The notes under the pieces are model-generated. The model had not been told where the DNA came from. It did no database searches and worked only from the letters and a program-made list of their open reading frames with translations. This document shows positions 34,231 through 45,577 of a stretch of 64,000 nucleotides of DNA, one piece after another. The position numbers were made by a program, and so were the translations under genes. The stretch's first letter is position 1. Every line of letters starts with the position of its first letter. Location: the NCBI GenBank assembly GCA_033977485.1, contig CM066993.1, forward strand, positions 28,014,001 to 28,078,000. The letters run 5' to 3'. Source of the DNA: Hydrangea macrophylla (taxonomy: Eukaryota; Streptophyta; Magnoliopsida; Cornales; Hydrangeaceae).

Positions 34231-35814
34231 GCACTCACACATGCACATTATTTTATGCAAAATTTTAAAATTTTTCAATAAGTATGTTTAAATAAACGAT
34301 GTTACCTACGGTTTTTGCAATCTCAATTTGATACTTCTTGTTATGTAACTATGATTGTTATAGAATGATAAACAAAAGAAGAGGTGATTAAACATTTGCT
34401 GCAGTTATGTTGTAACGTTTTAAGTTATGTATCGTTCAAATCATAGTTTTATATCATAGATTTGCACATAAACCTATGCACTACACGTAGTCACTTGAAT
34501 ACATGTCTGATGTGAACTATAATATGATTCGGATTTCTAGATAACACAAGGTGGAGACTAGACCCGGTGAGCTTTTGAGCCTATCTTTTCTTTTTAGAGG
34601 GTTATAAGTACATTATGTGTTTGTCGAATTTCATTGAAATAGCGCATTAACTCGTTGTTTAGTCTCATTATTCTTGTTTTGGTTGATAGTCAAGTTAAAA
34701 TATTTGTTACCATGCTAAATAATCTTCCGTCGTAAATATTGAAGAACCAGATAAGCATGGGACATGATTTTAGGCCTTCTTTGTTTACTGCCGGCCGATA
34801 AAAGATTAAATTTCCTTAGTTTGCCCCTTTGAGCCGTTACAATGCCTCTTTTTCTTTGTTCACCATTATCCTCTTTAAAAGCTCCAACCTGATTAACTTG
34901 GAGTATACCACTGGAAGAGTGATCAACTTTTAGTAGTATTAAGGCGATGTGTTGATTCAGAAGAAGAAAATTAGATGTCATTGGGGTAGTTACTTGGTAT
35001 TCAATGCATAATCATTTGAGAAGCAAGAAAAGAAAAAGAAAAAGAAACAAAATAAAGAAGAGGAAGGTTGAAAAAAAATTAAAATGAATGAAAAGGAATG
35101 AAGAGAAAGAAAAGATGAAAGTTTGTAGAAGAAGAATGAGAGAGATCGAACATGCCTTACAATGCCATTCTAAAACTACCTAATGAATCTTTGCTATCCT
35201 TTTTCATAGCCTGAGCCACAATTCAACCTTTGAAAAGTCCTATTTGATCCTAGGAAACATGATTCGGATATGAAAACGATGGGAGGGGGATTAAAACATG
35301 GTAATGATTAATTTTTCTTGATTGTTGGCATCCTATCCATGAGACTACTGTTCTTTCATGTCATGCGTCTTTTCGAGTCATATGTGAGCATTTCTCGTTT
35401 TGAAAACATATTTCCTTTACTCACATATATTAGAAAAATTACACCTGTTTCTAAGTGTTTCATTTGAGAGTGTAATTAACATTGTGAGATTCGTAGTCGA
35501 GACATAGTTAAATGGTTATCCGAGTTATATTTCAAGTTCATGACATGCGCGTGTTTATTTGACTACCATATCACACACGTGCAATTTTATGAGAAATTCT
35601 ATTGATTTGTACGATTCATGTACTTGGGATTGTTTTTCAGGACGTAGGTGAACGTTTGATTATGTTTCTTTATGTTCGTTATTCTATTTCGAATCATTGT
35701 TTTATAATAAGGAGTATTGAATGTTATGTTTTTCTTTTTAATAAAACTTTTTAAATTTCTAAGTTAATAAATATGGTTGTGGGTGACTTGTTGATGAGAA
35801 CCCTCACGAGACTT

Positions 35815-35895
35815 CACTCGTCCGACTAGGGACACCTAGAGGTTTAAAAGGTTTGTTGCATAAGCTAAATGCAATCGTGATCCATGCGAAAATGG
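35815..35895 (+). other. Conserved two-hairpin block, A2
   Basis: CTAGG-GACA-CCTAG (35826-35839) and TGCAT...ATGCA (35857-35873) end about 70 bp before the 3' LTR. Confidence 0.75.
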
Positions 35896-35950
35896 AGTAG
35901 TAGTTTATTAGTAGTTTTTGTTTTTGTTTTGCTCGAGGACTAGCAAAATG

Positions 35951-35964
35951 TAGGTTTGGGGGTG
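35951..35964 (+). other. Polypurine tract, A2
   Basis: TAGGTTTGGGGGTG directly before the 3' LTR; primer for plus-strand synthesis. Confidence 0.85.
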
Positions 35965-37272
35965 TGATCGGGAGAGAACTAATCCTATTTATACGCCTTA
36001 ATGAGCATCTGTTAGTTCATTTTTATCCTGTTTTTGTATATTTTTACTTCGTTTTCAAGTTTCTGACAGGATTTGGAAGAAATCACCTAAACCAGGATAA
36101 ACAGGGTGAAAAAGCACAAAGAAAGAAGCTGAAAAAGCCAATTCGCGCGCGCGACCCGCTCCCGCGAAAACCAGAATCGCTCGCGCGATCCGCTCGCGCG
36201 AGATACCCAGAATCGCTCGCGCGATATGTGTAAAAACCAAAGTTGCGTATTTCAGTGTACTGAAGACTCCTGTGCAAACGAAACTGCTGGACGACGTCTA
36301 GACTGTAAATTACATCAGTTTCAGTTCGTTTCGGGTTAGGAAGGCTTCCAAAACTTGTTGTAAATCTATATATACTCTATTTTACTTCAATTGAAGGGTT
36401 ACACACCCATACATACACATTCTACAACCATACTTCCAGCCATTGAAGGGAGGGAAGCAAGGAGAAGAAGAAGAAGACCAAGGGTTTCCATGGCCTCCTC
36501 CATCAACTATTTGCCATCCATCACTTCCATGGACGGCTAGATCATAGATCTAGGGTTTCAATGAAGCCCTAGACGAGTAATAGGGAGTATTTTGTGTTTT
36601 TATTTTAGTTTTATTATGTATGGATGACAGTCACATGTTTAGAGGATTTTTATAAATAAATCGTACTTCTAGTGATTAAATCATTACGTTCAGAATTTAT
36701 TCTTGTCTTAGATCTATTTTGACTGTGATGTGCTCAACGATCTATGCTTGCTGTGCTTGTTTAGATTGTTTACATGTGATGGTGCTTTATTGATTTGTGC
36801 TATCAAGTATCCGAATAGTCCATGCCTAGGTTAGACGGATTAGATCACAACCTTAGTTTAGTGTGGGATAATTCGTGCTAACCGAAGATGGATTATGTTG
36901 GTGCTTGAACCATGATTATCTTCTTGTCGGAGGAATTGGGCTTGTAGCTACAATTCCCCATTATCATCCAATGTAATAAGCTAAAGTAATTCATAAATAT
37001 TCCTATTATGAAGCTAGTGGTGGATTTGCAATCCTAGGTTCCCTTAAATATTATTTAAAACAACTTTAATTGCTTTCCTAGTTTAGATTTACTTTTATTG
37101 TTCTTAGTTTAATTAAATCCAAATCAAATCCATTTTTCTTAATTAATTAGACTTAGGTTTTTAAGATTAAGAGCTGTAGTAATCAATCTCTGTGGGTTCG
37201 ACCTTTACTTCCACACTGCAAATCTTTTGAAAAGTAAAGAATACTTTTTACATCTTGATATTGACAACATCA
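35965..37272 (+). mobile_element. 3' LTR of A2 (1308 bp)
   Basis: Same length and ends as the 5' LTR, followed by the TSD ACGCT. TATA motif near 36365; palindrome cluster at 36143-36226. Confidence 0.97.
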
Positions 37273-37277
37273 ACGCT

Positions 37278-38090
37278 AAACCATCACGACAAATGCAAAG
37301 GCGTCTAAATCCCAACATGCAAGAAGTAGCAAAAAAAGAAGTTTTAAAATTACTTGACGTTGGGATAATTTATCTAATCTCTGACAGTCTGTGGGTCAGT
37401 TTGACCAAAGTAGTCCCTAAAAAAGCGGGTATAATGGTTATTCCCAATAAAAATGGAGAGATGGTACCGACACGCACCACCACCAGATGGAGGATGTGTA
37501 TCGATTATAGAAAATTAAACACTGTGACCCGAAAAGACCACTTTCCTTTGCCATTCATGGACCAAATGCTAGAATGAGTGGCGGGTCATAAATACTACTA
37601 TTTTCTAGACGGGTATAGTGGATACAATCAGATCGAAATCGCTCCTAAAGATCAGGAAAAAATAACTTTCATGTGTCCGTTCGATACTTTCACTTACCAT
37701 CGTATGCCCTTTAGCTTATACAATGCACCTGCTACTTTTCACCGGTGTATGTTAAGTATCTTCAGTAATATGGTCGAACAAATACTCGAAGGCTTCACGG
37801 ACAATTTCTCTGTGTTCGGCCATAGTTTCGAAAACTGTCTTGAAAACCTTGAATAGGTGTTAGCATGATGTGAGGACAAACACCTTGTATTAAACTGGGA
37901 GAAGTGTCACTTCATGGTGACCAAGGGAATAGTCCTTGGCCATATAATCTCTGATAAAGGTATCCAAGTGGATAAGGCCAAAATCGACGTAATCTCAAAT
38001 CTACCTATCCCCCGTACAGTCAAAGACATCCATTTTTTCTTGGGACATGCGGGATACTATCGTTGATTTATCCAAATTTTAGTGCAATCT
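37278..38090 (+). pseudogene. RT C-terminal part, element D
   Basis: Continues the RT interrupted at 28978. Blocks in order: LLDVGIIYLISDS, MCIDYRKLN, FLDGYSGYNQI, MPFSLYNAPATF, then the active-site region GFTDNFSVFG near 37800. The usual catalytic pair Asp-Asp reads Asp-Asn there. Stops at 37575 and 37853 and another 9 bp later replace expected Arg or Gln codons. Confidence 0.92.
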
Positions 38091-38600
38091 CCCAACCACT
38101 TTGTCAACTACTTGTCAAAGACACACCATTTGAATGGTCGAAAAGCTGCCAAACATCTTTCGATGCACTAAAAGACCACCTTACCTTCGCACCAATAATA
38201 TAGGCACCTGACTGGAGTTTGCCTTTTGAACTAGTATGTGATGCTAGCAACTACCCTATTGGTGCAGTCCTAGGACAGATGAAGGATAATAAGCCATAAG
38301 TTATCTATTATGCTTGTCGAACACTGAGTGAAGCTCAAATAAATTATACAACTACTAAAAAAGAGCTGCTGCTTATAGTATTCACCTTGGATAAATTTAG
38401 ATCTTTTCTGATAGGGTCCCTGATTGTCCGCTTTACGGACCACTCGGCCCTCAAATACCTATCATCCAAAAAAGATGCAAAATAAAGGCTCATCTGTTGG
38501 ATACTCCTACTCCAAGAGTTTGATCTCACAATCAAGGATAAGAAAGGAGTAGATAATGTGGTCGCAGACCATTTGTCTTGGTTAACATTTGTTGACAATA
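38091..38600 (+). pseudogene. RNase H, element D
   Basis: VCDASNYPIGAVLGQ, TTKKELL, FTDHSALKYL and VVADHLS keep the four acidic residues D-E-D-D in order. Stops near 38298 and 38483 interrupt the frame. Confidence 0.9.
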
Positions 38601-39980
38601 CTGAACTCCTACTGATCAAGGATGAATTCCCATATGAGCAACTGATGACTGTTTCCAGTTTGCCCTAGTATGCAGATATAGTAAATTATCTAGTCACGGG
38701 AGAAACCCCAGGGCATTGGTCAAATCAAGATAAGAAATGATTCCTCTCGTTCACACGTCACTTCTTCTTTAATGACCCGTACCTTTTCAAATATTGCACT
38801 GATCAGGTCATCAGACGTTGCATTTCGGATGAGGATATAACCGTAATCCTAGCATCATGCCATTCAAAAGCCTGCGGTTGCCACTTCGCTTTGCAAAAGA
38901 CCGCACAAAAAGTCTTACACAACGGGTTTTACTGGCCCACAGTATTTAAAGATGCCTATTCCTTTTGCAAAACGTGCCAACACTGTTAAAAGCTTGGTAC
39001 AATTTCAAAAAGAAACTCTATGCCCTTGACTCCTATAATCACAATTGAAACATTTGATTGTTGGGGAATATATTTTATGGTCTCGTTCCCAAAATTGAAC
39101 AACTGTGAGTACATACTTCTAGCTATGGAATATGTATCAAAATGGGTAGAGGTGATACCGACGAGATGCAATGACCATAGAATAGTAATGGCCTTTTTAA
39201 AAGAACATATTATGTCGCATTTCAGAACCCCGAGGGTGTTAATAAGTGACCAAGGCAAGCACTTTTGCAATAGGCCCTTGGAGTCACTCCTCAAGAAATA
39301 CGAGGTTAATCACAAGATCGCTCTAGTCTACCACCCATAAACTAACGAACAGGCAGAGTTGTCTAATCGAGAAATAAAACATATTCTTAAAAAAATGATT
39401 AGCTCCAATAGGAAAGATGGGGCATACAAGCTGATCGATGCTCTATGGGCATACCGTACTGTGTACAAAATATACCTAGGAATGTCCCCATACTGGCTAG
39501 TGTACAGAAAGGTATGCCACCTCCCTGTCGAGATTAAACATAAATCATATTGGGCGACATGCTAGTTTAACTTCGATATTAAAGAGGGAGGACAGCTACG
39601 TATACTCTAACTCGCAGAGCTAGAGGAAATTCGTAGAGATGCATACGACTCTACTAATTTCCATAAGGAGAGGTTGAAGGCTCACCATGATAGGACGATT
39701 TTTGCTGGGGCAGAAAGTCTTGTTATATGACTCTCGCCTTCACCTTTTCCCAGGTAAGCTCTGATCCCGGTGGACAGGTCTGTTTATCGTTAAATCTATT
39801 TTTTCACATGGGGCCGTCGAGCTTATAAATCCCGAGAACCATGAAAGTGTCAAGGTCAATGGCCAAAGATTAAAGTCGTTCTTGGAAAACTTCCAAACCG
39901 AAGCTGAGCACATCCAACTGGATGAGCCCAACTATTCTTCCACCTCAAATACCAAAAAGAGTCACAACCTATTGTTGTAA
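38601..39980 (+). pseudogene. Integrase, element D
   Basis: HHCC-type zinc domain at about 38855-38990, ending CKTCQHC. The catalytic core at 39020-39565 shows GIYFMV where the first catalytic Asp (GIDFMG) is expected, then LISDQGKHF for the second and an AELSNREIK block for the third residue. The C-terminal part keeps HGAVEL and VNGQRLKSFL near 39815-39885. A stop replaces the expected Gln near 39338. The protein was inactive by at least the first Asp change. Confidence 0.9.
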
Positions 39981-40098
39981 ATTTTTCATTCTTTGCATTT
40001 TTGTTTATTTTCTGCTATTTTTGCTATAATTCTTCTTCTTGAATGTGATGTTGTTCCAAAACTACTATTCCTTGTAATACTCAACTGCAGGTTCCAAA

Positions 40099-40656
40099 AT
40101 GAGAGATGATGATGTCCGTTCAATAGGCTCTTAGGCAGACTCTGAATATCAAAACCCCCTATGGACAGCTGAGGAGGTCATATTTTGCCTTTCACCATAT
40201 GAAGGGATGGATGCAAATGTTTTCATCGACATATCTCATGGATACATTCCTTATCCACCAGCTTTCCTCGACATTAATCCTTTTGAAAATATGGATCTCC
40301 CTGAAGAAGAAGGAGAAGAGAAGGGTTATTTTGTTGGTAAAGTTGATGATGCACTCTTAAAGCAGTGGGAGAATGACTCGATGTGGGAACCTTGGGATGA
40401 AAATGACATAGAAGATGTTGTGCTTGAACGCCATAATACTGTTTTCACATTTGTTGACAACTTCCTCATTCTCGAGCTGGTCCTATACCTCTACATGCAC
40501 CTTAGCCACTTGATAGTCAGGCTTCAATGTCCCTTACCAACTAGTGCACACTGGGCATTCATGCCAATAGTGAGGTTAGGAAAATGTCATATTCTCCTTT
40601 GTTTTAGTTCTTTCTCTTACATTTGTTTCATTTGTTTCTATTTCTTATTTTCCTAG
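40099..40656 (+). pseudogene. Unidentified acidic ORF between integrase and second large ORF, element D
   Basis: An ATG at 40099 follows a splice-acceptor-like CTGCAG. A TAG at 40132 is the only stop before 40656. Residues 37-120 are acidic with FENMDLPEEEGEE and WENDSMWEPWDENDIEDVV, and a hydrophobic stretch follows. I recognise no family. From about 40570 the composition turns into pyrimidine-rich intron-like DNA, so the true end may be earlier (donor-like GAG/GTTAGG near 40572, acceptor at 40699). Confidence 0.45.
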
Positions 40657-40709
40657 TCTTATTTTTCTTTTGTTTTCTTCTATTTTTTTCCTTGTCTAGG
40701 ATTATCACT

Positions 40710-41027
40710 ATGAACCACAACATTCTACCAGTGTTCCTTCCATACTTACTATTTTATGGACCTCCCATAGGGTCTCCTGGTACTCCGCCCCAAGAGAAAG
40801 AAGAACCGAGGAATTATACTCCTTTATCTATGACACTGACAGGCTCACCAAGATCACCTCTTGCTTGCACTTTCAATTCTCTGGAGGTTTCGGACATGCT
40901 TGATGATACCCTTGCTGCTTTCAGACTATTCTGGGAACGGGAATTGTTATGTTTAGACTCCACGTTAGAGGATTTGGCAGAGCACGAAGCAATTGTGGAA
41001 GCAGAAGTTTTCATGCTTGAAGAATAG
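40710..41027 (+). CDS. Small unidentified ORF of element D (105 aa)
   Basis: Open from an ATG at 40710, eight bases after a long pyrimidine tract ending TTGTCTAG, a good splice acceptor. The N-terminus is hydrophobic, the middle Pro/Ser-rich, and the C-terminal 40 residues are rich in Leu and Glu and could form a helix. No known domain recognised. An AAGTTTGGGGGAAA purine tract follows at about 41153. It may be an exon of an accessory product rather than a free-standing gene. Confidence 0.4.
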   Translation: MNHNILPVFLPYLLFYGPPIGSPGTPPQEKEEPRNYTPLSMTLTGSPRSPLACTFNSLEVSDMLDDTLAAFRLFWERELLCLDSTLEDLAEHEAIVEAEVFMLEE

Positions 41028-41358
41028 TGGTTCACTTCAATTGTAGTTTTCCATTTGTCTATGCTTTTGCAATTGAAGTGTAATCCTGGATAAAGATAGT
41101 TTATTTTCCTAGTTATAATTTTAGTTTTTCATTGTATTAAGGGCTTAAGTACTAAGTTTGGGGGAAATTATTTTGCAAAAGGATGCTATTAAAATTTATA
41201 TTTATAAAACTTGCAACATTATATTACTATGATGATCAACTCTGGCTTACATGTTCTGGGTTTGCACTGCTTTTAGACTATTTTGTATGTCCAGAACAAT
41301 GTTTGTTAGTTGGGAGTACTTAGGTACACTAATTCAAAGAGTCAATGTAATTTCATGT

Positions 41359-41490
41359 TCGATCGATCGAACCATTCTCGATCGATTGAAGGTCTTAACT
41401 CTCAAGCGCTTGAAAATGTCTCAATCGATTGTACTTTCAATCAATCGAACTGTCTCGATCGATCAAGACTTGTATTTAAATGAGGCATCC
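41359..41490 (+). promoter_or_regulatory. Internal palindrome cluster with TATA-like motif, element D
   Basis: Paired CGATCGATCGA and CAATCGATTG variants at 41359-41468 are followed at about 41474 by TATTTAAATGAGG. The LTR of D has the same order: palindromes, then ATTTATATGAGG. A second cluster lies at 41826-41908. This layout looks like a copy of the U3 promoter placed before the second ORF. No transcription evidence. Confidence 0.45.
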
Positions 41491-41671
41491 AGTGTACACT
41501 TCATTAGTCTCTTTCTCTCCTTCACTCTCAAGTGAATGAAAATAGGGAGAGTGAGAGCTTCAGCGATTTGATTCTCCCGTGCTCCCACATATCAATTGGA
41601 GGCCCTGGTCACCCCCTAAATCATCATCATCATCATCATCATATCTCCCTCTCCACTGCGTGTTTACCGAG

Positions 41672-41980
41672 GTAAGGTCATCATGGCTCTCCCCATTTCA
41701 TTTGCTGTATAAATGAGGGAGGGTGCCCCCCATTGGTCCTAAGTCCAATTAATAGTCATCTTAGTCATAGGATTTTTGTTTGTTTTTCATTTCTATGTTT
41801 TTCTCTTGTCTCTGCATTTCTTCTATGCTCGATCGATCGAGCTGGTCTTAAGCGATCAAGCCTGGCCTTGTTCAATCGATCGAGAAACGTTCAATCGATC
41901 GAACCTATGTAGTGACAGATTCTTTCTTTTATTCTATTTTCCTATTTTAATTTGTTCTCTCTTCTCATTTTCAATTTTAG
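41672..41980 (+). other. Putative intron before the second large ORF, element D
   Basis: Donor GAG/GTAAGG at 41671-41677 and a pyrimidine-rich tract ending TTTTAG at 41980. The ATG of the next ORF lies 11 bases downstream (41991). The 309-bp interval is T-rich and includes a palindrome cluster. Splicing is inferred from signals alone. Confidence 0.4.
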
Positions 41981-41990
41981 TATCGTCGCC

Positions 41991-43464
41991 ATGAACCCCA
42001 CAACTGGGTACCATAGGGAGAAGCCCTTTGACTTGACCATTTCAGACCCGATACCCAATCATGGGCTCCGGAATATTTTGACCAGTCCTGGTACACACAT
42101 TTCTTCAGCCATCGCAAGGTTATGTTGGAGAGACCTCTAGAGACGGTTTAGCTTTCAGTGCCCTGCTTCTTGGAACGGATCCAGGCGGTGCCGCAGTGGT
42201 ATCAAATGTTGACCCAACCCCACAGGGTCTATATTTCACGATTACAAGAGGCTTGTGCTACTATGATCATGGACCCAGCCATCCCATTCACTTATTGCTT
42301 ATTCTTGCATGGATGAGAGGTCATCTTTAGTCCTGCCACATTAGTCGTAGCCCTTAGAGTCCCAGAGTAACCCGAGTGTGATTGTCCACATAGATTGGGA
42401 GCTCCTGAGACCCCCTATGACACCATCGTATGAGAGATTACAAGCAGGGTTGTCCAATTCTGGAATGACATTTCGCTTATCGAGGATCACCATTTGACTG
42501 ACGACTACCACATGCTCCACCTGGTGATGTACAACTGCATTTTCACGACTTCTTATTATAAGAAGATGGCACTGTGGTATGTTAGGGTTCTGTATTCTCT
42601 GGGAACAAGGAAGTAGGTTTGCTTGTTGCGATTATATACAAAGTTCTTGGTTCAGCCCACGTGCTATGTTTCTGTGAAGAAAGATCTGAAGGTGCGTGGG
42701 CCATTCATAGTGTTGTGGCCCAGGCTGGATTGCTCCCCCTCCCTGCTGATGCATTTTATTCCTCCTCTAGCCAGTTTGGTAAGACGGTAGCTTGACGCTC
42801 CAACATACAGACGAGGAAATGAAAAGGAAAAGGAAAGGAAAAAGTTAGAGCGAAGAAAAAGAGGGGAGGAAGGACAAATACCGAGGGAGTTACTTCTGGG
42901 ATGCCTACCGAGGCTGAGGAGCTTGATTCTGAGGATGAGAATGACCCTATTGTTGTAGCATAGTAGTTTGAGCTGAGACAGCGGTCTCAGGCTCCAGTCT
43001 AGGAAGAGTCGTCTTCCATGTCTCTCTAGACCATTCACACACTATTTCTAGAGGAGCGAGAGGCCCGAATATGACCTGAGGGCAAAGTCGATCATATGGT
43101 TAATCAACTGGATGCACTTTTAGCTCAGTTGGGGGTGGCCCAGTCTTTGCATACATCTTCCCAGACCCCAGCTACACCACCTTCATCTGACCCTTCATCA
43201 TCTGCACCACCCACCTCTATTCCGTCATCATCCACTGCTCCATCGCAATCTGTTGCTCCTTCTATTCTATCCACATCCATGGCACCGCCGACTATCACTG
43301 AGATATCCCTTCCACCACCTCCAGTTGTGCCGGTTCCTTCCGAGACTATTCCTTCAGACATGACTACGAGTGTCGTGGTGACGACCCCTACTATTACTGA
43401 GGGTGGAGGTGCTAATGCTCTTGACGCGCAGATCGAGATCTTATCTGATGTGATCTATGATTAG
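41991..43464 (+). pseudogene. Decayed second large ORF of element D (env-like position), unidentified
   Basis: Starts ATG 41991 and stays open for 49 codons. Readable blocks then alternate frames through stops and indels, for example around 42440-42610 and 42640-42790. The last open part (43096-43464) encodes a Ser/Thr/Pro-rich tail beginning MVNQLDALLAQLG. Athila elements often carry an extra ORF at this place, between integrase and the 3' region. Similarity to any envelope protein cannot be judged by eye. Confidence 0.5.
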
Positions 43465-45577
43465 TTATTCATGCTAGTTGAGAGTGCGAGAGTTTTGTTA
43501 TATTTATTTTCTATTTGTTCTCTCTCTCCTCTCTCTTAGTACTTTTATTTGGATAGTTTGGTCCATTTTGCTCACTGTGCTATATTGTTTTATCTCCCAA
43601 TGATTGACTTTGTTATTATGTATGGATCATTTTTGGACTTTTATATTATTTGTAGTTGATCTTGGTTGGTTGGAGATTGTATGCTTTCATTACATGTTGC
43701 TATGATTGTTGTTATTGCTTTACTTCTATCAGGTGATATCCATCTATTTTCATTTGAAAATCAACTTCTGAGGACATTGTTATTTTCAGTTGGGGGTGGG
43801 TTGCAGATAGATATTCACCTGTACATGTTCACACTTAGTACTGTGGATAATTTAATTGCGATTATCATACAATCTCAATTAAAATTAGAAAATTTAAAAA
43901 AAAATTTAAATTTTAGAACTTTATTGGTAGAATAACTTTGAATATTCACTCCTGCTCAACTGTTATTATGCAATGACAGAATCGTACTAGTCTCATCCTT
44001 TTATGAATTATGTTCATGTGTTTTTCTGGTATCACTAGGATGATTGCATGTGTAGACCTTTCATGTATCTAACATCCATATTCACTAGTTGATAGCTATG
44101 CAGAAAACCTTAAAATGAGTAATATGACTTTTGTGCTAAAAGAATGAGTAGTGGAAACTAATTTTAGTGAGCGTTTGATCCAATCTTCATTTCTGAGGGA
44201 ATTGTCACATAAACTTGAACTATTCTTCTTGATTACGTTTATAGAAGTTCGTTGAAACAGTCTCAATTAATTCTTCATTTTGGTTGTTTACTAGAGGAGA
44301 ACGTTCGGGATCTACCAACTAAACCCAATGAATATTGAAATGCTAAAACTAAAGAATTAAGAAAATGATTTAAGCCATCGCTACCCATTCCCTAATCTAT
44401 ACATAGCCCTTTACATTTATCCAAGAAACCGTTTTGTTTCTAACCTCACACTGATTCAATATTTCCAAGTCTATTACGAGAATGCAAACTCCTAACCTTA
44501 TACCTTGACCCCAATGGACTTCGAAATGAATAAAGTGTCAAAGTATGTGGTTGGAGAAGAGTAGTGGTAGGAGATATAAAACAATAAAAAAAATTAAAAA
44601 AATAAAAAAATAAAAAAGAGAGAGAAAATAAGGAAAAGAAACACTTGAATGTGAAAAGGGTGTGTGTATGTAAAAAAAAAGAAGCTTATGCAAAGAAGGG
44701 AAGTCGGTTGGAGATGTGAAAGGAATGAAATGAGGAGATCGATTTCATCACATACTAAGAAACACATTCTCTCTCATCATCTTCAACTACCATATGACAA
44801 ACAAAAATTCAAAGTCTTAATGATTCTTAACGAATTGGTTTGAACATGAATGTGTAAATTGAGTTATCCACAGTATTTCACTCCTTTAGTAAGAAGTATT
44901 CTATTCGTGAGACTACACACTCTAAATGTTCATTTTTCATAAAGTCACGTATGAAAGTATTAGTAACTAGAATATCAATCCTATCAAAAATTTCATACAA
45001 CGTACGATCAGTATTAAACAGGTTTCTATGAGATATTCCTTTTTGAGTATAAACCAATGTGAGGATTGAGTTGAAACTACGATTTCTAGAGGTACAATAG
45101 TCTAAATAATTTTAAATAAGGTTTGATGCATAGCTGTTAACTCCACACACACATGGATGCATGGATGTGATACATATGTTATATCTATCTTGGTGGCATG
45201 AGGAGCATATGAATTTCTTTCATGGTTTGTTTGAGACTGATATGTCTTTGTAGAGCTGAATTAGCAATTGAATAGGAAGGAGTGTTTAAAAGTTTTCATA
45301 TATCTTTATGAATATAAAATGGAGAATTTGTGGGTGTATTCACTGTAAAACATCACAAGACAACACTCGTCCACTAGGGGAAACCTAGGGGTTTAACGGC
45401 TTGTTGCATTTGCTAAATGCACCTGCGATTCCTGCGAAAGTGAGTTAGGAAGCATCTCTTTCTATTAGGTTAGATTGTTGAGTTTATTTTATTTTCTTTT
45501 AGTCGTTATAGTAGTAGTTTTGCTTGTTTTATTATCGTCTTATCGCTAGGGACTAGCAATAAGCTAGTTGGGGGTTA
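43465..45577 (+). other. 3' non-coding region of element D
   Basis: No gene. Contains CAGTTGGGGGTGGG near 43788 (internal PPT-like, where A elements have AGGTTTGGGGGT), A/G-rich runs at 44580-44660, the two-hairpin block at 45364-45440 and the LTR-adjacent purine tract GTTGGGGGTTA (to 45577). Confidence 0.75.
45364..45440 (+). other. Conserved two-hairpin block, element D
   Basis: CTAGG-GGAAA-CCTAG (45374-45388) and a perfect TGCATTT-GCT-AAATGCA (45405-45421). Flanking words ACTCGTCC, GGGGTTTAA and GGCTTGTTGCAT are shared with family A although the LTRs and most 3' DNA are unrelated. Confidence 0.78.

Larger units (their letters stand above)
33461..35964 (+). other. 3' non-coding region of A2 (no pol)
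   Basis: 2.5 kb without coding sequence. It opens with TTGGGAGGCAACCCAA (a TTGGG/CCCAA hairpin, about 33508-33523). CG-palindrome clusters follow (33662-33852), then the hairpin plus PPT-like tract (34192-34230), a long AT-rich stretch, the two-hairpin block (35815-35895) and the PPT (35951-35964). Confidence 0.85.
28979..37272 (+). mobile_element. Young gag-pro-only Athila-like element A2, TSD ACGCT
   Basis: Two 1308-bp LTRs (28979-30286 and 35965-37272) are identical except for about seven substitutions seen by eye. ACGCT lies at 28974-28978 and 37273-37277. Internal order: PBS, leader, gag (30758-32056), protease (to 33460), then about 2.5 kb of non-coding DNA with palindrome clusters, a hairpin/PPT-like unit, the two-hairpin block and the PPT. 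No RT, RNase H or integrase sequence is present, so the element is non-autonomous. Confidence 0.96.
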
